From: Capsicum annuum
Taxonomy: Eukaryota > Streptophyta > Magnoliopsida > Solanales > Solanaceae
NCBI RefSeq assembly: GCF_002878395.1
Contig: NC_061118.1
Location: 4,808,363 to 4,872,362 of the forward strand
DNA: 64,000 nt
Reading direction: 5' to 3'
The notes beneath the pieces are model-generated. The model was not told where the DNA came from and did no database searches. It worked only from the letters and a program-made list of their open reading frames with translations. Shown piece by piece: positions 1-11,481 of this stretch. Each line of letters opens with the position of its first letter. Within the stretch, counting starts at the first letter, position 1. The translations under genes and the position numbers were made by a program.

Positions 1-3000
1 AAATATTTATTCAATTTTATTGAATCAAGAAGTTCAAGATTAAACAAGGTACAAATTTGTATCGAATCTCGATTAAATTCAGTCAATTTATCAAATTTGA
101 CCATAATTGAAATCGAATTGATCACAATTGCAATGCGATTGGTCAAATTGATATCCAATTTGGTTAACATTTAAATAAAATTGGCTAAAAATTAATTTAA
201 TTCGGCCTTTTTTAAATGACCAAATTTCTACCCATGCATTTTTTTGGGCCACAAAATTGGCCCAACATAACAACTAATCAGCAGCTCATCCTATTATTTT
301 CACCCACTAGCCCACTTTGAAACTCTATACCCGGCCCACACTCTCAATAGCCCCTCTCTTTCAACTTCAGAAAACAAGAGCAACAAAACCCAATCAACAA
401 CATAACCAAAATTGTGAAGAACAACGATTGAACGACAACAATGGCAAACCCGATGCTAGCATCCACCGACCCAACTCCAGCAACGGCGACCCATGCAGAC
501 TCAACCCATACCCGAACCCGCAATCGGCAAAAACCCGATCTGTGATCCATTTTCAACCAACAATAACTCGTAAGACTTTTTCCCACTTTGATTTTCTAAG
601 AAAAATGGTCGAATCTTCTAGAAGGTGTTGAGGTGTCAACCCAAACGGCTGATTTGCACTAATTCGTACAATTACAACTGATTATTCTTATCCCCTTTTC
701 AAAATTCAAAATTACACTTTACAAAAACCCCAAAATACCCCCCAATTTTCCTAATCCCACATCGATGGATCTCAAAAAAGGAACCTATTTTTTTCTCTAT
801 ATAAAGGTCTCACTATTGAGCAAAAAGGAGAAGTCTCGAAAGGGGAAAAAAGCCATTTTGAGCAAAGAAATCAGTATATTTTTATTTGAGTATAAAATTT
901 TCTTCTTTCCGAGGAAGGTTGGGGGCTGCTCAGAGCTTTTGGAGTCGCGAAAGAATCCTCCGGTGGGGATAGAGTCTTGTGTTAGCTCGTTGTCCCGTTT
1001 TGCTGCTCCGAAAGAGGTAAACACCCTTTGCCATTTTTACTTCTGTCATCGTTTCTTCATCCCCTTCTTTATAATGTAATTATAATGTCGTTTGTTTACT
1101 GGGAGTAGCTGTAGATGGCTATGATGGCCTTAGGATTAGTTTGTGATTTATTGCGTTATTTCGTGGAATCAATGTTCATGTCGTAATTTTTGTGCGATTA
1201 TGTTGAATATACGGTCTATCAATTGATTTTGTTGGTCACCTGTAGGTTTATGGTATGAATCAGCATATATATAGTCAAAATTCCGTCTTTCGTTTCTAGT
1301 TCGCTATTTTGATTTAGTGTTTCTTGTTGTGTTAGGCTAACTTTTGTCTTAATTGTTTGATCCGTGATTTTAGCTTCATTTTGCTTCCCTCGGCTTTGCA
1401 ATCTATTGTCTAAACCTTGATATCATCAGTTAATTATCCACCCATTATTTCGTCTTGGGTGTTGCTTATGATTTAATCTCCCATTCTCCTTCAATTAACG
1501 ACTTTCATCTTAATAGTGGCTGCTAACATCAATTTAACTGTTTCCTTTCGCTCGTGTTAGTCTAAACTGTTTTCCCTTAGTTCTTCATTTTGACCCCTTT
1601 GTCTGTTGCTTTGTGTTGGCTTAGTCATATTGTTGTTGAGACTACTATTTTAGCCTAACTTACCTATTTGTAGAATTGTTAATTTCTACTCCAACTTACT
1701 CTTTCAAATACAGTAGAATATCCTTCTTGGTTCTTGGATTCATACTATCAATGGGAATGTTGGGGTTGGTTCATAAATGAGGGGTATTTCGTCCGAGGAC
1801 TCCTCCATGACACTTTTGATATATAAAAGATCCTTTTGGCGTGTCAAAAAAGAGTAGGATGAATTTGGTTTATGTGTTTCTTTTGCCTACTTCTGATTAG
1901 TTTTTGTTTATTGCGGTTAGTGAAATTGCATGTTTTGAGTCTTTTCCCACAAGATTTTGATTAATGTCAAGCTTTCATTTCCTGGTTTTCTCATGCTTTT
2001 GTAACCATGTTTGTGATCCTATAATTATAAAAGTTTAATTTTGTTGCCTACTTTAGCATGACTGTGTTTTAAAAGATAGATATTTTTTCAGGACTAGTGG
2101 TTTGGTTAATTAAACAAATCTCATCCGTTATTTCTCTAGTTCATAAGGAACTAACATTATCGAATCTTGTTTAACAGGTAGTAACCCATCTAAGGTTGAA
2201 TGTTTCCTTTTATGTTGTGCTCGTGCTCGGGTCTATTACTCCTTTCCACGACTAATTTAGAGATTCTCTTCATGTTTGTGAATCTTTCCGTAACATTAGA
2301 ATAATAATTTATTAGTTTGGTTTGCTAAGAACCATAAGAAGCCATGTTTTGAGTTTTAGTCGGTATTGCTTTAATTAATTATTTATAATTGTCTTCTTTG
2401 AACTTCATGGATTTTGCTTCTGTTGCATTTTACCTGTGTATGAATATATTTATATGAAACATGAATCCTATAGCTTGTAGATTGTTAAAGTTTGCGCATT
2501 TATTAATTCATTTTTCTTTTTTTTTTTTCTCTCTTTGTATGAATTCATCTTAGAGTCCAAATGGACTTCTCCCTTTCACATTTCGTCATGGACCAACATG
2601 GCACATCTTTCGAGTTGGATTCAAAAGAAAGTTCAAAAGTCGATTACATAGCACATGGCTATAAAGAGTCGAACGAAGAAGAATGGGTTAAAGGCACACA
2701 CTTGAAGCGGCTAAGAGACTCAAAAATCTCATTTATAATTTATTTATTTATTTTATTGTTGTCCTTATTTATTTTATTTATTTATTCATTTGGGTCTTGA
2801 AGCTAAAGTTGTATTTAATATAAGTAGAGCAAGACTCGAGCCAAAGTCTCGAAAACTAGACTAGGACAGGTCTCGTTGATTTTGGCCCGATGGCCTAAAT
2901 CCCTTACTTTCTCCTCCCTTTTCCCTTTTATGTGTTTATTTGCTTATTCGTTTTGTTTAGACTTAGTTAAAATCCCTACTAGGTCGCCTAAATCTATTTT

Positions 3001-3283
3001 ACACAAGTCTTTGCTAAAAGATCGATCATTTTTCAACAAATTAATCTTTTTAGAAGTTAATCAAAAGATATTTTCAAACAGTCCGGATAACCGTAAGTTA
3101 GCGGACGTTTTAGGTGCCTAACACCTTCCTAAAACGTTAATAGGAGCCGCTTATCTAGAATCTTTAACTTAAAATAATTTTCCTTTTTTGGATCGTTTGA
3201 AGTAACTCTCTAAAGGTTTCTTAATTCCTTTTCAAAATTAAGTGGCGACTCTTTTCAAAAGTAAAAAATTTCTCCACAAAACA
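1..3283 (+). repeat. 5' LTR of element A (left end outside window)
   Basis: Direct repeat of 20932-24203, with window position 1 matching 20932. By that match about 306 bp of the LTR lie outside the window. The right end reads CCACAAAACA and is followed at once by the primer-binding-like sequence. A TATA-like stretch (tctatataaagg) at 797-808 could be the transcription start region. Short open frames inside (for example 765-1079 and 2561-2800) show no family signature and are not treated as genes. Confidence 0.85.
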
Positions 3284-3310
3284 GAAACGGCGACGCTGCT
3301 GGGGATCTTT
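3284..3310 (+). other. Primer binding site region of element A
   Basis: Directly after the 5' LTR comes GGCGACGCTGCTGGGGATC. Ogre-type elements are known to prime from a tRNA-Arg-like 3' end with a TGGCGAC-CTGCTGGGGA sequence. This copy has mismatches, so the tRNA identity is uncertain. Confidence 0.6.
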
Positions 3311-4487
3311 AACTAGGTTCTAACCAAATGTTTGATTTTTGTCATCTGATTAACTATTTATGTGTTTATATGTTTTGATTCTGTAAAGTTTAACTATCGA
3401 ATCTCATGGCATATTCCTGCATTATAAAAAACTATTTTGGGATTTCGTGGATTCCCGGCCCCTATTGTTCAATTTCAAAATGTGTTGAAAATATGAACGA
3501 CTTATTAGCATGTGAGTCGTCTGATGGCTGTTCGTATTTTCAAACTCAAGTTGTCCGCTTGAGAACCAGTGTTCAAACCCACTCTAGACACCTCGGAAAG
3601 AATGAAACCAGAACCCTATTTTAGGCATGAGCCTAGGACGACCCAATACCCGAACGGGGTATTGGGACCATTAAAAAATCTTCCCTGCGTCTTTGACCCC
3701 GAACCAATTATAGACGAACCATATTTATGTGTTGAAGAAATGTATGCCTGTCTAATTCAATCCATTATCCATTGAGAGTTGGGAAAAATCTTTATTTGCT
3801 TACTTCGTAAGAAGAATTGGAGCAATTTAAGCAAGAAATTGATCAATTTGGGAGGTTGTATCTAAGGCACAGTTTGAACGTCAAGGGACGTCACCAATAT
3901 AAGAAATGGACGAAGCTAAGAAGGTAAAGGCTGATAGAAGAAACACTTAGGATTTAGTATTTCTATCCCCTGTGTGTGGGAACGTGTCTTCTTTCATGTT
4001 ATTTCCCTTTTCCCTAAAGATTGTATCCCTCTTTGGTTATCTTTTGTAGGCATTTATGCCCTTTTAGTGTCTATAAAAGTTGGGGGATAATGGATTGACC
4101 TTAAGCAAGCATATATTTTTCTTCAAAAATCGTTAGGCCCAAACCCTTGGCTCAAAAGGGTCACCCCAGTTAGGATACGCATTCTTATAATGTTTTTATG
4201 TGATATAACTGTATTATGTGTTTATGTGCATTTGTTAGGATCAAAGTCAAGTTTATCCACTATGCTCCTATGGATGAATTTGGCTATGACACAAATGACT
4301 CTACGTGGCTATTTCTTGTCAAGTTTTTGCATTGCTTATCACATGTGGAAACTAACACGTTTGCCTTTGAGTTGTTTTACTTTACAGATAATAGAAAACT
4401 ACTCCGTGTTGAAATAAGCTGGCAGAACATCCTTACTTCACCCGGTCAAAAGCGTACAAAATCCCATCCTTTGACTATCATTCAAAA
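3311..4487 (+). other. Untranslated leader of element A
   Basis: Sequence between the primer site and the gag start. Short frames occur (3406-3624, 3569-3775, 4190-4491), but none shows a recognisable domain. Ogre elements often carry an extra ORF before gag; I cannot say whether these frames are its remains. Confidence 0.5.
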
Positions 4488-5570
4488 ATGACTGGAAATG
4501 ACGAAGAAAACACATTGACCATTTGGGACAATGTAATAGCGGAACAGAGTGAGATGATTGCGGAACTCCCAAGAAAGTTAGAAATTCTTCAGGAGGAAAT
4601 AAATCGCACTCGAGATTTGGCTAACCTGGCCATTATCGTCAATGCCCCCGCTCAAGGAGGACACGAGATTCCACTCCAAATTTCTCCCCTCAGTACACCT
4701 ATTCTCGGGAATCAGCCAAATAATATATCGTCCATCTCCGCTCCTCCATTTGTCCAAAACACCATTCGCGAAAATAACCCAAATGCCTACCATCCACAAA
4801 ATCCATATTTAACCCCACAAAACCCATTTTCGAATCCATTTCAAAATCCCCAGAACATATTTTCAAATCAAGAAAATTTATTCCCAAATCCACAAGATTC
4901 ACTCCCAAACCCATAAAATCCATCAAATCTATCCCCGAATCCACCAAATTCATTTGCAAATTCGCAAAATCCTTCTCAGATTCCACCAAGCTACTCTCAA
5001 ATTCCACAAAACTTTTCCAGTTTCTAAAACGTTCTCCCTACCCACCCACCAACTTCCTTTCATCCATAAAATCAAGCCGTCTTTTGAAATCCTTCTCATG
5101 TCATCATATCCCCTGACATCTATAATTCCCTTCTTAATCCCGAGGGGGACCATTACGAGGAGAGGGAGAAAGAGTGGAGAACCGAGCATAAAATAAAATT
5201 GATAGCTATGAATGAAGAGATCATGAGGATCAAGGAATCTCATGGAGCGGGGAATAACGACGGGTTAGGTTACGATGATTTAGTTGTGCACCTCGGAGTA
5301 GATTTACTAGAAGGTTACAAGATCCCTAAATTTGAAGTGTTTGACGGTACCGGAAATTCAATGGCCTATCTAAGAAGGTATTGTGATTAGATGATTGGGA
5401 TAGGAAGAAATGAGGCATTATTGGTGCGCTTATTCAACCGAAGCTTAAGCGGCGAAGCCTTAGATTGGTTCATGTCTTAAGAACTGAAAAGATGGTCTAA
5501 TTGGAATGTGTTGGCAAAAGTTTTCTCGATAGATTTGCATTTAACATTGAGATTGTCCCTGATCATTACT
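4488..5570 (+). pseudogene. Element A gag, 5' part (interrupted by element B)
   Basis: The frame starts with ATG at 4488. It encodes an acidic N-terminal region with a probable coiled coil (residues about 10-45), then a long Pro/Asn/Gln-rich linker built from degenerate Asn-Pro repeats. A second block (5199-5390) has the Gypsy gag signature PKFEVFDGTG followed by MAYLRRYCD. Next comes a block with LSGEALDWF and, in another frame, FNIEIVPDHY. Stop codons at 4914, near 5025 and near 5388, together with frame changes, make it non-functional. The reading frame is cut at DHY by element B and resumes at 15254. It would have encoded the structural protein that packages the element's RNA. Confidence 0.75.
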
Positions 5571-7708
5571 TGTAGACACCTAATTTTGTCCTTCCCCGAT
5601 ATCACTTTTATTTATTTTATCTTATCCTACTGTGTACCCTCAACCATGTAATTATCCCACAAATGACAAAAAATCAAAACCAACTCTAAACAAATCTTAT
5701 CCCAAAATTTTCACACAATCCCAATTGATAACAAATTAACAACCTTCCCTATTAAAAGTGGACAATACATCACTATCCTACCCCACCTCACCCCTACCCC
5801 ACGTGACCCCCTCCCGTTATCTACCTTTATTTTTGTTTGTTTGTTTACATATTTTGCTGGCCATTTTTCCAATTACACACCTCAAAAAGAGTGGGGCCCA
5901 TAGAATTTTTCTTTAACAATATATAACATCACATATACCAAGGGGGACACCATCAACATCATCTTCTCCACCTTATACCATCACAGCAAGACTCCAATAC
6001 ACACAGTAACAACCATACTCACAGACACCATCACTAAATTTTTCATTGACCATACTCCACACTCACCGATACACCACTCATCACCATCATGGATTGAATT
6101 CTCATATACACAGATATACATATACACTGCACACACACCATCGAGGGGAATACAAAGAAATACAATTTCCATTCTAAGAAAACAGAGAATCCCACACCAA
6201 AAGCCTCATCATCTACACCCGCATATAGATAGATAACAGAATCGAGGACGAACAACACACACACATCGAAGTGAAAAGAAAAATGGCGTAAGAGGGAACT
6301 TAGAGAGGGAGAGATTGTGCGAGAGAGAATAGGGAGAAATTAGTAAAGGTGATAAGAGAGGTTGACGGACGGGAGAGAGGATTTTCCAACAAGTTTTCAC
6401 CGAAAAAAATACCTCATCGCTGCCAGCTGCTGTTCCGATTCTGGCTACTGTCGAGCTTGTCGGAGCTCCGGCGTAGAAAAGAATAGTAATACAAACCCAA
6501 ATCATTTCAATCCTCCCATTCCAGATTTCAGCCAAAAACCATCAAATTTGACTTGGGTTTTGCTTTGCAACGTCGAGAGGTGCAAGGTTGTTTGGGGTCA
6601 ATTTTGTCGTTGTTGAAGTTTTATTTGAGGTATGTCCGTGGTTCACTAGTCCACGAGGCTTCTTTCATTGTTGAAATCAGTTCAAACTGGTCGAATAAAA
6701 TCCCCAATTTAAGGTCCATCTCTTTATCTCATTTTTATTCTTAGTTTATTTTTATTATTGTGTGTGGTTAATTGTTATCGTCTTCAATTTCTCTTATCTT
6801 ATGCGTGATGTGAATGATGAATGTCGAATGATATTGATTGGGGATTGCTGAAATATTATCATTGAATTGTTATGTTGGAACAAAGGTTCGAGAATGGTTT
6901 GGGTAGAAATTGAAAAATTGATAAAAAGGATAGATTCAGATTAATTTTGATTTATTGTTGATATGAACGTGTTAGAATTATAATATGTTGAAACGGCTAT
7001 GCAAATGTAGGTTCGGGTAGGTAAATTTAGGAATAAGTGTTTTATTGGATGTCTGAACGTGGAATATGTGTGAATGTTTCCTAGTTTGTCGTACTTAACT
7101 CAAGTTTATTCATTTGGCCGGGGAATGCCCCAAGGTTTTATGTATTTATTCACCGGAGAATGCCCCGACGTATTATGTTTTCGAAGGAGGTTCGTGATCA
7201 AGTTCTGAGGCATCGGGTAAGGCACTGGAGCGTAGTTTAGGATTAGTGTAGGCTAGCATAGGTTTATTTTTCAGTAGCTTTTCCATTTCGGGTTGTAATA
7301 ATTGGACTGGACGCTATATTTTGGATTTGTTTTATTTTGTGTGCTTGATCGATTGTTTTTGTGTGTTTTGTGTGGTTTATACATTTTGTAGTGTCAAATT
7401 AGCCGATATGATCCACCAAGCGACCATGGTCGAACCATGGGATAGAGGGGTGCCTAACACCTTCCCCTCGGTCAACAGAATTCCTTAGTTGGAATCTCTA
7501 TTCGTAGATCAGTTATAGAGTCAAAATCATTTTGAAAAGGATCTCCAAAGGTGACTTGGCACACCGGATTATGTCAAGTGGCGACTCTAAATAAAAAATG
7601 TAAACAATCCTTTTTCAAAATGAATTTTCAATCTTTTGTCACTTTGATAATAAAAACCCTTTCTAACTTTAAAATAGAATTCTTTTGGTTTAAAAAAGGG
7701 GTGTGACA
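5571..7708 (+). repeat. 5' LTR of element B
   Basis: Runs from TGTAGACACC to GGGGTGTGACA. Its 3' half, including the GAATGCCCCGACGTA block near 7145-7170 and GGGGTGCCTAACACCTTCCCC near 7448, matches the LTRs of C. The 5' half is more diverged. It is followed by a primer site in the same position as in C. Confidence 0.85.
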
Positions 7709-7733
7709 GCTCTGATGACTCTGCTGGGGACGA
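7709..7733 (+). other. Primer binding site region of element B
   Basis: Reads gctctgatgactctgctggg followed by gacga, immediately after the LTR end. It is the counterpart of the element C site at 31941 and related to that of A. Confidence 0.6.
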
Positions 7734-9531
7734 GAATTTAGAATTCGAGCTTATTTTTGGAGTTGTATTGGCTTTGTTTGGCATTATGGGTGTATATACA
7801 TTGTTTGTGTTGTTTTGTGTTATTGTTTTATCATTGTTGAGTGCCCACGTGCTCTTTGTTTACAGTTTTTACTTTATGTGTTACTGCTTTATATCTAGCA
7901 TCATGTGCATAACCCGAGTCATTCTTTTTGCAACAAGTTTGTAGTACACGTGTTGTATACAACCTCTAGTGGAGTCACCCTTATCTTAGCAGGGGGAGCC
8001 GTTGGTGTTATGGAGTGGGTGGAAAGCTCTCGCAGCCACTATCGACCATACACACCTTCAAACAGCCTTGTTAGTGAACCCCAGCATAGGTCAGCCTTTA
8101 GGTCATACTTATTTGCATCATATTAAGACCTAGCGGGACCCACGTGGCCCTTTGTGGGAGACTCACCTCTAAAGCATCTCTACGTGCTAAATGTTGCATC
8201 TTTAAGGGTAATATGGTCAACAACAACAACAACAAACCCAGTGTATTCCCACATAGTAAGGTCTGGGGAGGGTAAGATGTACACAGTCCATACCTCTACC
8301 TCTAAAGAAGTAGAAAGGCTGTTTCCGATAGACCCCCGGCTCGAGACACGAAAAAGGGTGATATGGTCATTTGACGGATTGATTTGGAGGAAAGCATATG
8401 CTAGAAAAATCGAGTGTGTCGGCAAGGAAAAAATTGAAAAAAAAAAGAGAGGAAAAAAAAAAGAAAAAGTGAGTCGAAAAGAAAAAAAAGAGTTTCGTAG
8501 TTTTTAGAGTTCTTTATGGCTTTTGTTTTTCACAATCCAAAAATTCAAAAAGAGTTTTTTTCCCTTTCGCACTCATTTTCTCAAAAGCATAAAAAAGATT
8601 TTCTTTTTATTTCTCTACCATGCATTCATAATTCAAAAATTTTAAAAATATATTTTTTTTAATTGGAGCTTTTTATAAAGAAAAAAAATGCAAAAAAGTT
8701 GGTAGAAGTTTTGCACATTTGATATAACTAAAATACCCAAAAAAGATTTTTTTTTATTTCATAATTGTTGGTGTCAGTTTTATGTGAAGTGTCAAATTGA
8801 AAAAAAAAAACTCAAATTTTTTTTATTGACGTCTTTCATCGTCTGTCTCTTAGGTCAAGTCTTTGTTTGTTCTTTAATCCTTAATTGTCCAATCTGGATA
8901 AACTATGCACCCCTGATTCTCCTATTTCGGAATGTGAGATACGTAGACAGCCTATTGTTGGTTCGGAGATCTTATTTAAAATAAAATTAAAAAGATTTTC
9001 TTCACTCTTCATTTAGAGTAGGTGTTTCATACATGTCTTGAAAAAAAAAATACTATAATAATAATAATAATAAATATTTTTCTCAATAGTCGTATGTTTC
9101 ATTTTGGTTGATCTTATTTCAAAAATCCAAAAATATTTTTTTTCACTCTTCATTTAGAGTAGGTGTCATATGCATCAATAAAATAAAACTACAAAAGTTT
9201 TCCTTTAATAGGTTTAAGTTTCATTTTCGTATGAAGTGCAAAATTGAAAACCCAAAAAGAGTTTCTTTGGTAATCATAGGTTTCATTTTTTATAGGTTAT
9301 TAAAGATGAAAAATTCAAAAAATAATTTTCGTCTATTCTTTTGACAATTTGTCATTTTTCTTTTCTTCTTAAAATTTCAAGAAAAGGAAAAAGATTTTAA
9401 TTGGCCATTTTGGCAAGACTTCACGAACTACGCACACCTGATTCTCCTCTTTTGGAAGTGAGATACGTAGGCGCCCTTCTTGGGTTCGGTAATCTTTTTT
9501 TTTTTTTTTAAAAAAAAGATATTTTGAGAAA
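7734..9531 (+). other. Leader of element B with A-rich segments and two copies of the GAACTACG/GATACGTAGGC motif
   Basis: Non-coding stretch between primer site and gag, matching 31965-33748 of element C. It carries a SINE insertion (8219-8355), A/T-rich segments, and two copies of a recurrent motif (about 8898-8968 and 9424-9492) that precedes gag in C as well. Confidence 0.65.
8219..8355 (-). mobile_element. TS-like SINE, minus orientation, 5'-truncated
   Basis: Reads on the minus strand as a SINE 3' region (GAAACAGCC block) ending in a (TTG)n tail, seen on the plus strand as (CAA)n at 8219-8235. It is flanked by a 13-bp target duplication with one mismatch: gggtaatatggtc (8206-8218) and gggtgatatggtc (8356-8368). 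The same place in element C (about 32582-32602) reads straight through without the insert, so the empty site confirms the boundaries. tRNA-derived SINEs of this kind move with LINE enzymes. Confidence 0.85.
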
Positions 9532-11481
9532 GTGTTGAACTCTAACACATTTGCTATCTCTTATTCAGTTAGTTTGAGGTGGTTGGTTTGTGGCATTTTG
9601 GTTGGTCCTCCATATTGCACCAAGTCAAAGAGAAGGTTATGGATAACAAGGATACCGAGTTTTTTTATCACTAATCAGATAGGGAGTTTGGGAAATGAGA
9701 ATTTAGGAGATAATGAAAAGATTCAGAAATTAAGGCAGCAAATGATAGAAATGCATCGAGTTTGGGCTAATGGGTTGCCGTCTCCTCTAGTTGCCACTGA
9801 TAATCTGGAATATCTTTCTTGCTTTCCTCCCGTGTCACATACACAATTTCCCATTTTTGTTGATATGCCACAACATGCATCAGGATCGACTCTGGGGCAA
9901 CAATATCCAACCACTTCCAATGTTCATTTTCTCACTCCCCAATCCATGAATACCACATACTCGGCTCCACCTGTTGTTCATGCTTTAGCGGCGCCACCCC
10001 CACTTGAAGCTCCTACTTTTGATGTTCATCCAAAAGTTGTGCCTCTCTACTCTACAAGAGAGCCTGCATTGAATATTATTGGTGATCAGTGTTACACTTT
10101 CGAGCCTACATTCAAGTTAACTGGTTTTTATGGTGACACTCACCCGCCTGAATTTCCTCCTAACACTGAGAAGCCTGTTATGACAGAAGAACAAGAGGAA
10201 ATGACCAAAAAATTAAGAAGTTTAGAACTGGCTATGAAGAACTTGTAAGGAATTGGGGGTTACAAAAGTGTCTCATCTAAGGACTTATGCATGTTTCCAG
10301 GTGTCAACCTTCCTCCTGGCTTTAAAATGCCAAAGTTTGAGAAATATGATGGACATGGGGGCCCAGTGGCATATTTGAGGTGCTATTGTAACCAACTAAG
10401 GGGTGCTAGGGGGAAGGAAGAATTACTCATGGCATATTTCGATGAGAGTCTTTCAGGCCTAGGTTAGGAATGGTTTGTTGACCAAGACATCGACAAGTGG
10501 ATTAGTTGGGATGACCTAGCTAATGAATTTTTGCAACAATTCCAATACAATGTGGAGTTGATTCCTGATGAAAAATACCTAGCTAACATGAAGAAAAAGA
10601 GTACTGAGACTTTTAGAGAGTATGCGATTAGATGGCGTGAACAAGCTGCTAGGGTGAAACCATTAATGAAAGAAAGTAAGATAGTGGAGGTATTTATTCA
10701 AGCGCAGGATGAAATATATTATCAACACTTGTTATCTGCATTAGGCAAGCCATTTATTGAGGTCCTCAAAATGAGGGAGATGATAGAGGATGGAATTAAG
10801 ACTGGTCGCATTGTGAGTTTTGCAACATTGAAAATGACTACTCAAGCAATTCAAAAAGGTTTAGGAAGTGTGGGAGGAAAGAAGAATTATGAAGATGCAT
10901 CTACCATTGTAGTTGGACAACAGGCATGGGCAAGAGGAACACACCATCGTTACCCACAGACTCAAACCCAAGTTTATGCCCAAGCTCCACAGAATCTTTC
11001 CCGAAATCCACTATACTCTATTCCCCCACCTCCATATGCAATATACAATGCACAACCCTATGTTTAATTCCCTTCTTACCCATAATGGCGTGTACCAACT
11101 CTTCAGAGTCATCCTCAAACTCCAAAAACATACCAAAGCCCTTCTAGGCCAAATTTTCAGTCCAAGCCAAACAATGAAATGAGGTAGAAGTCGAGGGATA
11201 GCTTTACACCAATTAGAGAGTCGCATGCAAGTTTATTCCAGATATTGGTACAATAGGGCATGATCACTCCTCTCCTTGGGTATACTCGTGACCCACATTT
11301 AAGAAGTTTTGATCCTAATATACGATGTGCATATCATTCTGATGTTCAGGATCACAGTATTGAAGATTGTCGTGCTTTAAAAAGAGAAATTAAAAAGATG
11401 ATTCAAGATCAATCAATCATGGTGCAGAGAACTGAGAGTGAGGAAAGCTCTAGTCATGCTGATATGCAAACCAGTGGCTAA
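9532..11481 (+). pseudogene. Element B gag, one frame with several stops
   Basis: One continuous frame runs from ATG at 9532 to the stop at 11479-11481, broken by in-frame stops near 10246, 10468, 11065, 11083, 11179 and 11257. The N-terminal part has a short coiled-coil-like block, then a Pro-rich linker. Next are PKFEKYDGHGGPVAYLRCYC and the Gypsy capsid core (10531-10830: QFQYNVELIPDEKYL, FREYAIRWREQAARV). The C-terminal block has CAYHSDVQDHSIEDCRALK, a Cys/His knuckle-like signature of the lineage. At 11083 the stop replaces a Gln codon that element C still has (34823-34825), which fits C-to-T decay. No polymerase genes follow. Confidence 0.85.

Noticed and set aside
797..1079. Open frames in the 5' LTR of A (also 21726-21953 in the 3' LTR)
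   Set aside because: Overlapping frames on both strands inside LTR DNA, with no domain; the paired LTR shows changes without coding constraint.
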